Positions 1 through 5,966 are shown, counted from the first letter of the stretch. The stretch: 6,196 nt of DNA from Gammaproteobacteria bacterium (GCA_027293245.1 JAPUFZ010000097.1:1-6196); one strand, 5' to 3'. Made by a program: numbers and translations. Notes: generated from the letters alone by a model not told the origin.

Positions 1-523
1 AACACAGGCCATCGTTGAGTTGATGCACCGCATGATGCGCAAACCGATAGTCTTTTTGAGGTAGTCTTTGTGCTTTAACAATGGCCTTGTGTGCGATGGC
101 ACCCAGGGCCAGGATAGTCGCCCCCTCTGGCAGGGATTCTATTTCTGTTCTGAGAAACGCATTACACTGGGTTATTTCTCGGCCCAGCGGTTTATTTTGC
201 GGGGGCAGGCATTTGACTGCATTGGTAATTCGGCAGGAATTTAATATCATGCCATCGTCGACTGAATGCGAAGCTGGCTGACTGGCAAATCCAAATTTGT
301 ATAAGGTTTGAAACAACAAATCCCCCGAAGCATCACCGGTGAACGGCCTGCCGCTGGCATTTGCACCATGCAGGCCAGGCGCGAGGCCAACGATTAACAA
401 TCGCGCCCGAGTATCACCAAAGGCAGCAACCGGACGGCAGTGATAATCCGGATACTGCTGCTGGACGGATCGCGTAAACCGGGTCAGTCGTTCGCATCGG
501 CGGCAGGCACTAACGCTGTCCAC
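1..523 (-). CDS. Uracil-DNA glycosylase, family 5-like, [4Fe-4S] type (3' end off the window)
   Basis: A DNA-repair enzyme expected to excise uracil, and probably other deaminated bases, from DNA. Translation of the minus strand from 523 gives 174 residues with no stop. Four cysteines at 7, 10, 105 and 120 have the CxxC...C-x14-C spacing of the iron-sulfur cluster in family 4/5 UDGs. The first active-site motif is GLAPG (46-50), followed by GANASGRPFTGD (53-64). NAVKCLPPQNKP (101-112) and ILALGAIAHKA (137-147) also match the family. GLAPG, without the polar catalytic residue of family 1 or 4 enzymes, points to family 5 (UdgB-like). The second, His-containing catalytic motif should lie just beyond the left edge and cannot be checked. 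The start is GTG at 523: an in-frame TGA lies two codons upstream and is itself the stop of the response regulator, so no earlier start exists. Only 3 nt separate the two genes, which suggests co-transcription and translational coupling. The family is clear; the exact substrate range is inferred. Confidence 0.88.
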   Translation of the reverse strand, partial: MDSVSACRRCERLTRFTRSVQQQYPDYHCRPVAAFGDTRARLLIVGLAPGLHGANASGRPFTGDASGDLLFQTLYKFGFASQPASHSVDDGMILNSCRITNAVKCLPPQNKPLGREITQCNAFLRTEIESLPEGATILALGAIAHKAIVKAQRLPQKDYRFAHHAVHQLNDGLC

Positions 524-526
524 TAC

Positions 527-1171
527 TCACTCTGAACTGGCAAACTCTAGCATGCCCTGCTCTACCGCGATTTTGATCAGGTCGACTTCGTTATTGGCAC
601 CCAGTTTTTCGAGCAATCTCAGGCGATAGGTACTAGTGGTCTTTGGGCTCAGACAGAGTTTATCGGAGATCGCAATATTCGTCAGACCCTGGGAAATCAT
701 CAGCATGACCTGAAATTCGCGACGTGAAAGCTTATCGATCGGGTTGTCATTTCCCGGTAATAGAGACAAGGCGAGCTGCTGGGCAATACTGGTGGCAATA
801 TACGAATGGCCGGCGTATACCTGTTTGATCGCCTCGATCATTTCCTCAACCCCGCATTCCTTGGTCAGGTAGCCCTTGGCGCCTATTTCCAGCAATCGTT
901 TGGGGAAAGTCTGTTCGTTATGAACGGTGAGAACGATGATTTTTTGTTTGGGGTTACGTTGCAAAATACGCCGACATGCTTCGACACCGCCGATACCCGG
1001 CATATTGACGTCCATCAGAATCACGTCGGGCTGAAGCTCCAGCGCCAACTGAATGCTTTTTTCACCGCAATCGGCTTCACCGACGATGCTAACCTGCCGG
1101 CTATCTTCCAGCAGACGTCGAATGCCGGTTCTTACCAGCTCGTGGTCATCGGTTAGCAGTACCTTAATCAT
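527..1171 (-). CDS. uvrY: Two-component response regulator of the UvrY/GacA/SirA type (NarL/FixJ family)
   Basis: A 214-residue cytoplasmic transcription factor. The receiver domain covers about residues 3-118, with acidic pocket D8/D9, phospho-acceptor D54 (in LMDVNMPG), T82 and K104. A LuxR/GerE-type helix-turn-helix follows at about 146-205 (LSRREFQVM, LSPKTTSTYRLR). Opening MIKVLLTDDHELVRTGIRR, and SYIATSIAQQLALS at 123-136, closely resemble E. coli UvrY and Pseudomonas GacA, which take phosphate from BarA/GacS and activate CsrA/RsmA-sequestering small RNAs. That regulon is family knowledge and is not shown here. The ATG at 1171 matches the family N terminus, but the Shine-Dalgarno sequence is weak. 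The recognition helix reads TTSTYRLRL where relatives commonly have TVNTYRYRL. In many gammaproteobacteria this gene is followed by uvrC; here a uracil-DNA glycosylase follows at 3 nt. No kinase gene is in the window. It could be a paralogue rather than the true orthologue. Confidence 0.9.
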   Translation of the reverse strand: MIKVLLTDDHELVRTGIRRLLEDSRQVSIVGEADCGEKSIQLALELQPDVILMDVNMPGIGGVEACRRILQRNPKQKIIVLTVHNEQTFPKRLLEIGAKGYLTKECGVEEMIEAIKQVYAGHSYIATSIAQQLALSLLPGNDNPIDKLSRREFQVMLMISQGLTNIAISDKLCLSPKTTSTYRLRLLEKLGANNEVDLIKIAVEQGMLEFASSE

Positions 1172-1319
1172 GGTTGATAGCCCAGTAAATCAAGCTTTAT
1201 GCTATCACAACAACCCTACTACGTGTAATCCATGCCGACGTCGAATTAAGCCAGGGTGCCTCAGACGCCCGCGCCCTCACCCTAACCCTCTCCCCTAGGA
1301 GAGGGGATGACGATATTAT
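1172..1319. other. Spacer between fabH and the response regulator
   Basis: This 148-base non-coding stretch holds the dispersed repeat on its fabH side. The remainder (about 1172-1270) should contain the promoter of the response regulator. I see no convincing -35/-10 pair: a TAGCAT at 1194-1189 on the minus strand is the best -10 candidate, but it has no good -35 partner. No small RNA or ORF is supported. Confidence 0.5.
1274..1309. repeat. REP-like dispersed repeat with GGGAGAGGG stem-loop
   Basis: The sequence contains CCCTCACCCTAACCCTCTCC followed by a short loop and the inverted arm. The perfect 8-bp stem is CCCTCTCC (1286-1293) with GGAGAGGG (1298-1305), around a 4-nt loop. From memory, CCCTCACCCTAACCCTCTCCC-type units are scattered in intergenic regions of many gamma- and betaproteobacteria; copy number in this genome cannot be seen. 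It lies 11 nt past the fabH stop. On the fabH strand the stem has no T tract after it, so it is not a canonical terminator, although it could stabilise the 3' end of the mRNA. Confidence 0.7.
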
Positions 1320-2288
1320 CTAGAAACGAGTGAGAACCGAACCCCAGGTAAAACCGCCGCCAAAAGCTTCAAGCAGCAGCAATTCATTTGGCTTAATGCG
1401 TCCGTCTCGCACGGCAACATCGAGCGCCAAGGGCACCGAGGCGGCCGATGTATTACCGTGCTTGTTGATGGTCACCACAACCTGGTCCATCGACATCTTC
1501 AATTTTTTCGCAGTCGCGGTGATTATTCGAATATTAGCCTGGTGGGGCACCAACCAGTCAATATCCGATTTCATCATATTGTTTGCCGCCAGGGTTTCAT
1601 CGACAATTCGGCCGAGGGTATTCACCGCGACCTTAAATACCTCATTTCCTTTCATTTCTATAAAGGCCTCACCCGCTTTGACCTTGTCGTAGCCATCGGC
1701 GATACCATATGGCACTAGCAGCAAATTTTCGTATTTACCGTCTGCGTGAATATGGGTCGAAAGAATTCCGGTATCCTCGCTTGCCTCCAGAATGACAGCC
1801 CCCGCACCATCGCCAAATAGCACGCAGGTGGTACGGTCTTTCCAGTTGAGAATATGCGAGAACACTTCGGCTCCGATCACCAGGGCTTTTTTACTGGAAC
1901 CGGTTGTAATAAACTTTTCCGCGATCGTCATGGCGTATATAAAGCCCGTACAAACGGCCTGAACATCGAAAGCCGGGCAACCGTGTATATCGAGCCTTGC
2001 CTGTAAAATACAGGCTGAAGAAGGGAATATTTTATCCGGCGTCGAAGTCGCCAAAATAATCAGGTCGATATCCTGCGCATCTATATCCGCAGCCTCGATG
2101 GCCCTGCGGGCTGCCATCTCGGCCAGATCGACCATGGTCTGGCCCTCGACAGCTATGTGGCGTTGTTCTATACCGGTGCGCTCGCGTATCCACTGGTCCG
2201 TAGTATCTACAATTTTTTCAAGATCATGGTTAGTCATGATATTTTCCGGCAGGTATCCGCCAGTGCCGGTAATACGAGCGTAGGTCAT
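1320..2288 (-). CDS. fabH: Beta-ketoacyl-ACP synthase III (FabH)
   Basis: Condenses acetyl-CoA with malonyl-ACP to start type II fatty acid synthesis in the cytosol. The product is 322 residues, close to E. coli FabH (317). It has the thiolase fold signatures and the full catalytic triad: C113 (AVCTGF), H249 (VPHQANIRI) and N279 (KHGNTSAAS). The GDGAGAV glycine-rich segment (159-165) and the C-terminal [10 protein letters not shown] are also present. DVQAVCTGF differs from the E. coli DVAAACAGF and resembles the version I recall from Xanthomonas and betaproteobacteria. The ATG at 2288 overlaps the plsX stop in an ATGA arrangement and has a good GAGGA ribosome binding site inside the end of plsX, so translation is probably coupled. 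The usual downstream genes fabD, fabG, acpP and fabF are absent; a dispersed repeat and a regulator gene follow instead. Confidence 0.97.
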   Translation of the reverse strand: MTYARITGTGGYLPENIMTNHDLEKIVDTTDQWIRERTGIEQRHIAVEGQTMVDLAEMAARRAIEAADIDAQDIDLIILATSTPDKIFPSSACILQARLDIHGCPAFDVQAVCTGFIYAMTIAEKFITTGSSKKALVIGAEVFSHILNWKDRTTCVLFGDGAGAVILEASEDTGILSTHIHADGKYENLLLVPYGIADGYDKVKAGEAFIEMKGNEVFKVAVNTLGRIVDETLAANNMMKSDIDWLVPHQANIRIITATAKKLKMSMDQVVVTINKHGNTSAASVPLALDVAVRDGRIKPNELLLLEAFGGGFTWGSVLTRF

Positions 2289-3316
2289 GCTTGGTTTTCC
2301 TCGGATTGTGTAAGATAGGATTCCACTACCTGGGAAATACGTTGAGGCACGTCTTTTTCGATCTCTATGTTAGCAATTTTAATCGCATTATAAAACGAAC
2401 TGGTATCCGCACCACCATGGCTTTTAATAACAATGCCATTGAGGCCCAACAGGCTAGCTCCATTATAGCGTCTCGGATCAAGAATTTTACGCACTGCCTG
2501 GAGCACTGGCAAAGCGACGAGTGCAGCAAATTTTGTCACCAGGTTTTTACTGAATTCCCGCTTAAGCACATGACTGATTAGTGCCGCCAGTCCTTCAGCA
2601 GTCTTCAGTGAAATATTACCCGCATATCCATCGGTAACGATGACGTCTACAGTACCCTTGTAAATATCATCACCTTCTACAAAGCCGTAATAGTTTAGCC
2701 CGCTTTCAGAGATCAGTTGACTGGCCTGTTTGATAACTTCACTACCTTTTCCTGCTTCCGTACCGATATTCAGCAAACCTACCGTTGGGCTTTCCAGTCC
2801 ATCGACGGATTGAGCCAAAATGGACCCCATAATCGCAAATTCACGTAAATTTTCAGGCGTACATTCGAGGTTAGCACCCAGATCCAGCATCAGCGTATGG
2901 CCGCTTAACGTTGGCAGCATGGTACAAATTGCCGGACGACTGATGCCCGGTATCATCTTCAGAACAAATTTTCCGGTCGCCATCAAGGCACCGGTATTGC
3001 CGGCGCTAACACAGGCCTGAACACTTTGCTGCTTGACCAGGTTGATTGCCACACGCATCGAAGAGTCTTTTTTCTTTTTTAGTGCAAGCGCAGGGGCCTC
3101 GTCAGTGGCAACCACTTCCGAGGCATGATGAATCCTGATTCGGGCCTCGTTAGCCAGTCCCAGGCTATCAACCTCGGATTGCAGCTGATTTTCATTGCCT
3201 ACTAAAACAAGCTGAATACCCGGAATTTCGCTTAAGGCCATTTTTGCAGCAGGAACGATAACCTTTGGGCCATGGTCACCCCCCATTGCATCGAGCGCGA
3301 TGATTTTCTGTTTCAT
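2285..3316 (-). CDS. plsX: Phosphate acyltransferase PlsX
   Basis: Converts acyl-ACP and orthophosphate to acyl-phosphate, the acyl donor for PlsY in phosphatidic acid synthesis. It acts peripherally at the inner membrane. The 343-residue length is near the E. coli protein (356). Diagnostic segments are [12 protein letters not shown] at the N terminus, [12 protein letters not shown] near residue 105, MLDLGAN near 145, [11 protein letters not shown] near 185, and [16 protein letters not shown] in the C-terminal half, all as expected for the family. The ATG at 3316 gives the canonical N terminus; only a weak AGAG precedes it. It is the third gene of yceD-rpmF-plsX-fabH. The 68-nt gap after rpmF contains a terminator-like hairpin, so plsX and fabH may be expressed at a lower level than rpmF or separately from it. 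The gene overlaps fabH by 4 nt. Confidence 0.97.
   Translation of the reverse strand: MKQKIIALDAMGGDHGPKVIVPAAKMALSEIPGIQLVLVGNENQLQSEVDSLGLANEARIRIHHASEVVATDEAPALALKKKKDSSMRVAINLVKQQSVQACVSAGNTGALMATGKFVLKMIPGISRPAICTMLPTLSGHTLMLDLGANLECTPENLREFAIMGSILAQSVDGLESPTVGLLNIGTEAGKGSEVIKQASQLISESGLNYYGFVEGDDIYKGTVDVIVTDGYAGNISLKTAEGLAALISHVLKREFSKNLVTKFAALVALPVLQAVRKILDPRRYNGASLLGLNGIVIKSHGGADTSSFYNAIKIANIEIEKDVPQRISQVVESYLTQSEENQA
2298..2302 (-). promoter_or_regulatory. Ribosome binding site of fabH
   Basis: GAGGA on the minus strand, 9 nt before the fabH ATG and located inside the last codons of plsX. It supports the start at 2288 and tight coupling of the two genes. Confidence 0.75.
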
Positions 3317-3328
3317 TTACTCTGGGTC

Positions 3329-3362
3329 AGAAATAATTACGGGCGGATAGTGCCGCCCGTAA
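3329..3362 (-). terminator. Terminator-like hairpin between rpmF and plsX
   Basis: On the minus strand the transcript reads TTACGGGCGG, a 6-nt loop (CACTAT), then CCGCCCGTAA. This is a perfect 10-bp stem with seven G-C pairs, directly followed by the T-rich TTATTTCT. The form fits a Rho-independent terminator or attenuator acting on transcripts that have passed through yceD and rpmF. The tail is interrupted by A and C, so termination may be partial. The structure lies wholly in the gap and ends 12 nt before the plsX ATG. Confidence 0.65.
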
Positions 3363-3384
3363 CTGGTTATATAAGGTTCGTAAT

Positions 3385-3576
3385 CTATTCGTCGTCATCG
3401 ACAACTTTATCGGCGATCACCTTGCGCCCACGATAGTAGCCGTCGGCACTAACGTGATGACGAAGATGCGTTTCACCCGTGGTCGGTTCTACCGACAAAG
3501 TGGCACTTGAGAGTGCGTCATGCGATCGTCTCATTCCGCGCCTTGACGGCGTCTTGCGACTTTTTTGAACAGCCAT
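3385..3576 (-). CDS. rpmF: 50S ribosomal protein L32
   Basis: A small basic protein of the large ribosomal subunit. The 63 residues contain the family core GMRRSHDAL (14-22), [20 protein letters not shown] near 35-54, and the opening [14 protein letters not shown]. It lacks the CxxC...C zinc ligands found in other L32 forms, as is usual in gammaproteobacteria. The C terminus carries an extra acidic tail (DKVVDDDE); Pseudomonas L32 has a shorter acidic end and E. coli L32 stops near VIAK. The start is supported by GGAGA 5 nt upstream of the ATG. The gene lies 24 nt after yceD, the conserved partner. A hairpin past its stop may set the ratio of rpmF to plsX transcript. Confidence 0.97.
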   Translation of the reverse strand: MAVQKSRKTPSRRGMRRSHDALSSATLSVEPTTGETHLRHHVSADGYYRGRKVIADKVVDDDE

Positions 3577-3581
3577 TGGTA

Positions 3582-3586
3582 TCTCC
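3582..3586 (-). promoter_or_regulatory. Ribosome binding site of rpmF
   Basis: GGAGA on the minus strand, 5 nt before the ATG of rpmF. It is one of the clearest Shine-Dalgarno sequences in the window, as expected for a highly expressed ribosomal protein gene. Confidence 0.75.
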
Positions 3587-3600
3587 AGATTAAAATTAAT

Positions 3601-4101
3601 TCAATTAATTTTCAGTTTGTCTAACACTGAAAACGGGTTTTCCAGGGTCGCTTCAGGTTCTTGCTCCTGAGCAGACCAGTATTTATTGCATGCAACATCG
3701 TCATGCATGTTTACCAGCGGCAGGCCGAGAATTAGCTCGTCTTCTGCAACTTCGAATATATCCACGTAGCCATCCTGGCTATAAATTGTATCGAGGCTGG
3801 ACTCAGTTACCAGTTCGTCAACCGCGTCAACCAGCAAGCTGAAATCTATCGCCAGGGGTTTTTCCATCACTTTAAGACAACGCTGGCATTCAACCAGCAA
3901 AGAGGTATCCAGTCTGCCCTTCACCATCGGCGCGTCATACTCGCTCCGAATAAATTCGAATTCAACTTCAATAGTCGCATCGTCCGAGTACAGAAATTCA
4001 GCCAGTCTGGTCAGATCCCTGACCCTGATCTTACCCCCGTAGCTACAGCCTCGAGACACTTCCTTATGTATCTGATAGCGCCGTCGTAGTTTGTCCTGCA
4101 T
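3601..4101 (-). CDS. yceD: YceD / DUF177 protein, L32-linked, 23S rRNA accumulation protein
   Basis: A cytoplasmic protein of the DUF177 family, found next to rpmF across bacteria. In E. coli and plants the family is needed for normal 23S rRNA accumulation; its molecular activity is not settled. The 166 residues show the family marks: LTRLAEF (30-36), the CxxC motif ECQRC (C72, C75), the acidic EDELILGLPLV (120-130), a third cysteine at 138, and the C-terminal NPFSVLDKLK (155-164). I chose the ATG at 4101; a TTG codon directly before it (4104) is an alternative that adds one residue. The length matches E. coli YceD (173), and alignment of the TRL segment leaves no room for a later start. The only Shine-Dalgarno-like sequence is GGCGGG, which is weak. 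It is the first gene of the yceD-rpmF-plsX-fabH group and is divergent from maf, as in E. coli. Confidence 0.93.
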   Translation of the reverse strand: MQDKLRRRYQIHKEVSRGCSYGGKIRVRDLTRLAEFLYSDDATIEVEFEFIRSEYDAPMVKGRLDTSLLVECQRCLKVMEKPLAIDFSLLVDAVDELVTESSLDTIYSQDGYVDIFEVAEDELILGLPLVNMHDDVACNKYWSAQEQEPEATLENPFSVLDKLKIN

Positions 4102-4110
4102 CAACCCGCC

Positions 4111-4140
4111 ATTTTACATTGATGTAAATTAACTTGTCTA
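4111..4140 (-). promoter_or_regulatory. Candidate sigma-70 promoter for yceD-rpmF
   Basis: On the minus strand, TAGACA (4140-4135, 5 of 6 to the -35 consensus) and TAAAAT (4116-4111, 5 of 6 to the -10 consensus) are separated by 18 nt. Initiation would fall around 4103-4106, which leaves almost no 5' leader before the yceD ATG at 4101. Either yceD is translated nearly leaderless from this promoter, or the real promoter lies further upstream. The match is by eye only. Confidence 0.4.
4113..4128. promoter_or_regulatory. Perfect 16-bp palindrome, candidate operator
   Basis: TTTACATTGATGTAAA has perfect 7-bp arms around a TG centre. It lies between the candidate -35 and -10 of yceD and overlaps the -10, where a repressor would block transcription. 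The form suits a dimeric HTH regulator. It resembles the LiuR-type operator TTTACGTTAACGTAAA as I remember it, differing by one base in each arm plus the centre, but that is a loose resemblance and no regulator gene is nearby. Confidence 0.45.
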
Positions 4141-4162
4141 TTTATATTAACGTCAGGTTCCA

Positions 4163-4190
4163 TGGAATTGAAGCGACTTTTGATTATACT
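4163..4190 (+). promoter_or_regulatory. Weak promoter candidate for maf
   Basis: TATACT (4185-4190) matches the -10 consensus at 5 of 6 positions. The best -35 at 16 nt is TGGAAT (4163-4168), a poor match. It would give a 5' leader of about 60 nt to the TTG start of maf. Confidence 0.25.
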
Positions 4191-4248
4191 GTGTTTCACC
4201 TTGCCCTGCGCTCTAACGGTGTTAGGCCCATACCCAGATCCATAAACC

Positions 4249-4253
4249 AGGAA
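4249..4253 (+). promoter_or_regulatory. Ribosome binding site deciding the TTG start of maf
   Basis: AGGAA lies 5 nt before the TTG at 4259. Upstream in this frame there is no ATG or GTG before a TAG at 4223, so this site fixes the unusual start codon. Confidence 0.75.
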
Positions 4254-4258
4254 CTTTC

Positions 4259-4840
4259 TTGCAAGCACCCATCATTCTCGCCAGCAGCTCAGCTTTTCGA
4301 AAATCATTGCTAGCGCGACTGCATCTGGCTTTCGTGTGCCACTCCCCCGAAATCGATGAAAGCCTGGAGTCAGGCGAATCGGAGAGTGCCTATGTCTGCC
4401 GCCTGGCAGAAGCGAAAGCTCAGAGTCTTGCCGATAAATTTCCAGATGCGGTAATCATCGGATCCGATCAGTGTGCTCTGCTCGATGGCACGATCCTGGG
4501 AAAACCGGGTAACCATGAGGCTGCGCTAAAGCAGTTAAAGGCCGCACAGGGTAAAACAGTTATTTTTCACACCGGGGTTTGCGTGTTACATCGGGCGACT
4601 GGATTTATCGAGGTTGATGACATTTTGTATCAGGTGCGATTTCGACGGCTGAGTGACAGGCAACTGACACATTACCTGCAAGTCGAACAACCCTATGAAT
4701 GCGTTGGCAGCTTTAAATCAGAGGGCTACGGCGCCTGCCTGTTCGATCAAATGCAGGGCGATGACCCGACTGCACTAATAGGCCTGCCTTTAATCCGTCT
4801 AACCGGCATGCTTGAAAACGCCGGTATAGAGGTAATTTAG
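4259..4840 (+). CDS. yceF: Maf/YceF family nucleoside triphosphate pyrophosphatase (7-methyl-GTP type)
   Basis: A cytoplasmic house-cleaning enzyme that hydrolyses modified nucleoside triphosphates to the monophosphate and pyrophosphate. The YceF branch prefers 7-methyl-GTP in E. coli. The 193 residues carry the Maf marks: ILASSSAFRKSLL (6-18) with substrate-binding R14/K15, EIDES (31-35), catalytic D70 in IIGSDQ, GKP (81-83), and GSFKSEGYG (149-157), which is typical of YceF rather than the dTTP/UTP-specific YhdE branch. Translation starts at TTG, which gives the expected N terminus and has a good ribosome binding site 5 nt upstream; no ATG alternative exists. It is divergent from yceD and convergent with the S49 peptidase gene, the latter across 69 nt without a clear terminator. 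The branch assignment rests on motif similarity. Confidence 0.93.
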   Translation: MQAPIILASSSAFRKSLLARLHLAFVCHSPEIDESLESGESESAYVCRLAEAKAQSLADKFPDAVIIGSDQCALLDGTILGKPGNHEAALKQLKAAQGKTVIFHTGVCVLHRATGFIEVDDILYQVRFRRLSDRQLTHYLQVEQPYECVGSFKSEGYGACLFDQMQGDDPTALIGLPLIRLTGMLENAGIEVI

Positions 4841-4909
4841 CTTGCCCACAAACGCCAAACAGATCCGTCGCTTATTTAAGGCCTGATCTCCATAACTTAA
4901 ATTCCGGGC

Positions 4910-5854
4910 TTAGTTCAAGCCGATGTTTGACCCAAAATAAGCCTGGACCTGCCGGCTTATCGACACGCCAAGACGATCCACTATTTGCTCGATTAACCCA
5001 CCTCTTGGCGTAAAATTGACGATCGTTTCGGCCTCAATGACATCTCTTGCGACAGTTTGTGTCGTGCCATATTCATCCACCAGCCCCAGTTCAATCGCCT
5101 TTTCCCCGGTCCATATCAAACCGCTGAATAAATCGTCCTGCTGCGATATTCGATCCCCGCGCCCCTGTCTTACCGCATCGATAAAATGGTTGTGGACTTC
5201 ATCTAACATTTGCTGCAGATGAGCTTTTTGCAAAGGGTCTTCGGGTAAAAACGGATCGGCCAGCCCCTTGTTTTTTCCAGCCAACAGTAATCGACGCTCG
5301 ACCCCCATTTTTTTCATCAGGTCGACAGCTCCAAAACTGTCCATACGCACGCCGATGGAACCGACCAGACTCGATTTATTAACATATATTTGATCTGCCG
5401 CCGCAGCGACAAAGTAGCCACCGGACGCTGCGATATCGGCTACCACCACGTAGAGTGGAATCGATTCATGTTCGCTACGCAGGCGTTTGATTTCGTCATA
5501 TATATAGGCAGATTGTACCGGTGATCCACCGGGAGAATTAATTTCGAGGATAACGCCGGCGGTATCTTCGTCTTCAAATGCCGACTTCAACCCCATAATC
5601 ACGTTCTCTGCGCCGGCTTTTTCACCGCTGGCAATTACGCCAGACAGCTTGACCAAAGCGGTGTGTTTACCCTCTGCCGACGATTTAGAAGCGCCACTAT
5701 CGATTAGCATAAACCCTACCACGGTCACATATAGAAAAAACAGGGAGGTAAAGAATATGCGCCATCGGCGTGCCCGTCGCTGCTCGTTTATCGCGGCAAA
5801 CGCAAGTTTTTGTACAATTTTCTGGTAGTCAATTTCTGTGTTGGATTCAGGCAT
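4910..5854 (-). CDS. sppA: Membrane-anchored S49 family serine peptidase (SppA-like signal peptide peptidase)
   Basis: Expected to cleave signal peptides or other membrane-associated peptides, with its catalytic domain on the periplasmic side. Counting from the ATG at 5854 it has 314 residues. A short polar and basic N-terminal region (EQRRARRWR, 24-32) precedes one hydrophobic segment at about 33-51, giving a type II anchor. The peptidase domain follows: LEINSPGGSPV (103-113), the nucleophile S144 in DIAASGGYF, GSIGVRMDSFG (165-175), and the general-base lysine, most likely K196 in AGKNKG. The Ser-to-Lys spacing of 52 equals that of Bacillus SppA (S147/K199). It is the short single-domain form, not the roughly 600-residue E. 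coli SppA. A TTG at 5869 could add five residues, but the ATG at 5854 has GAGA at 6 nt and is preferred. Upstream lie a HAD-like remnant and rluC. Confidence 0.92.
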   Translation of the reverse strand: MPESNTEIDYQKIVQKLAFAAINEQRRARRWRIFFTSLFFLYVTVVGFMLIDSGASKSSAEGKHTALVKLSGVIASGEKAGAENVIMGLKSAFEDEDTAGVILEINSPGGSPVQSAYIYDEIKRLRSEHESIPLYVVVADIAASGGYFVAAAADQIYVNKSSLVGSIGVRMDSFGAVDLMKKMGVERRLLLAGKNKGLADPFLPEDPLQKAHLQQMLDEVHNHFIDAVRQGRGDRISQQDDLFSGLIWTGEKAIELGLVDEYGTTQTVARDVIEAETIVNFTPRGGLIEQIVDRLGVSISRQVQAYFGSNIGLN

Positions 5855-5860
5855 ATGTAT

Positions 5861-5864
5861 TCTC
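5861..5864 (-). promoter_or_regulatory. Ribosome binding site favouring the ATG start of sppA
   Basis: GAGA (within GCGAGAA) on the minus strand is 6 nt before the ATG at 5854. The alternative TTG at 5869 has no purine-rich element at a useful distance. Confidence 0.55.
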
Positions 5865-5888
5865 GCCAATCTGGTAACGGATTTCTGA

Positions 5889-5966
5889 TTAATTCTGAGT
5901 CATTGCTATATCATAGCTGGTATCGCCGACCATGAGCGCTTTGTTTGCATTGGTAAATTCAGACAT
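5889..5966 (-). pseudogene. Remnant of a HAD-family phosphatase gene (25 codons)
   Basis: A minus-strand reading frame opens with ATG at 5966, overlaps the rluC stop, and ends at TAA after 25 codons. It reads MSEFTN, then ANKALMVGDTSYDIAMTQN. VGDTSYDIAM matches HAD motif IV of the phosphoglycolate-phosphatase-like group, whose usual form is close to ALMVGDTxYDMxMAxNA. In many gammaproteobacteria (for example Pseudomonas) a full HAD phosphatase of about 220 residues sits exactly between rluC and sppA. The simplest reading is a large internal deletion that kept the start codon region and the motif IV segment, with the nucleophile motif DxDGT and the cap domain lost. The frame after the stop shows no further recognisable HAD sequence. 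No ribosome binding site is evident. A functional microprotein is possible but less likely; with only about 16 informative residues the call is an inference. Confidence 0.65.

Noticed and set aside
81..281. Plus-strand 66-codon ORF
   Set aside because: It lies opposite the uracil-DNA glycosylase, whose frame carries clear family motifs over this stretch; the plus-strand product shows nothing recognisable.
1189..1194. Possible -10 (TAGCAT) for the response regulator
   Set aside because: There is no acceptable -35 at 16-18 nt, so no promoter is listed as a feature.
806..1298. Plus-strand ORFs antisense to the response regulator
   Set aside because: The minus-strand frame encodes a complete receiver and HTH domain; the antisense frames have no recognisable motif.
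1330..3020. Several plus-strand ORFs of 60-120 codons opposite fabH and plsX
   Set aside because: They are antisense to well conserved enzymes, with no ribosome binding site pattern or recognisable domain.
4907..4921. Short hairpin GGCTT-AGTTC-AAGCC over the sppA stop, considered as a terminator
   Set aside because: Only a 5-bp stem and no T tract on either strand. The 69-nt convergent gap between maf and sppA has no better candidate.
5016..5222. Plus-strand 68-codon ORF
   Set aside because: Antisense to the S49 peptidase domain; its composition is explained by the opposite coding frame.
5905..5917. GCTAT-ATC-ATAGC inverted repeat
   Set aside because: A 5-bp stem inside the HAD-like motif codons; likely chance, with no promoter or terminator context.
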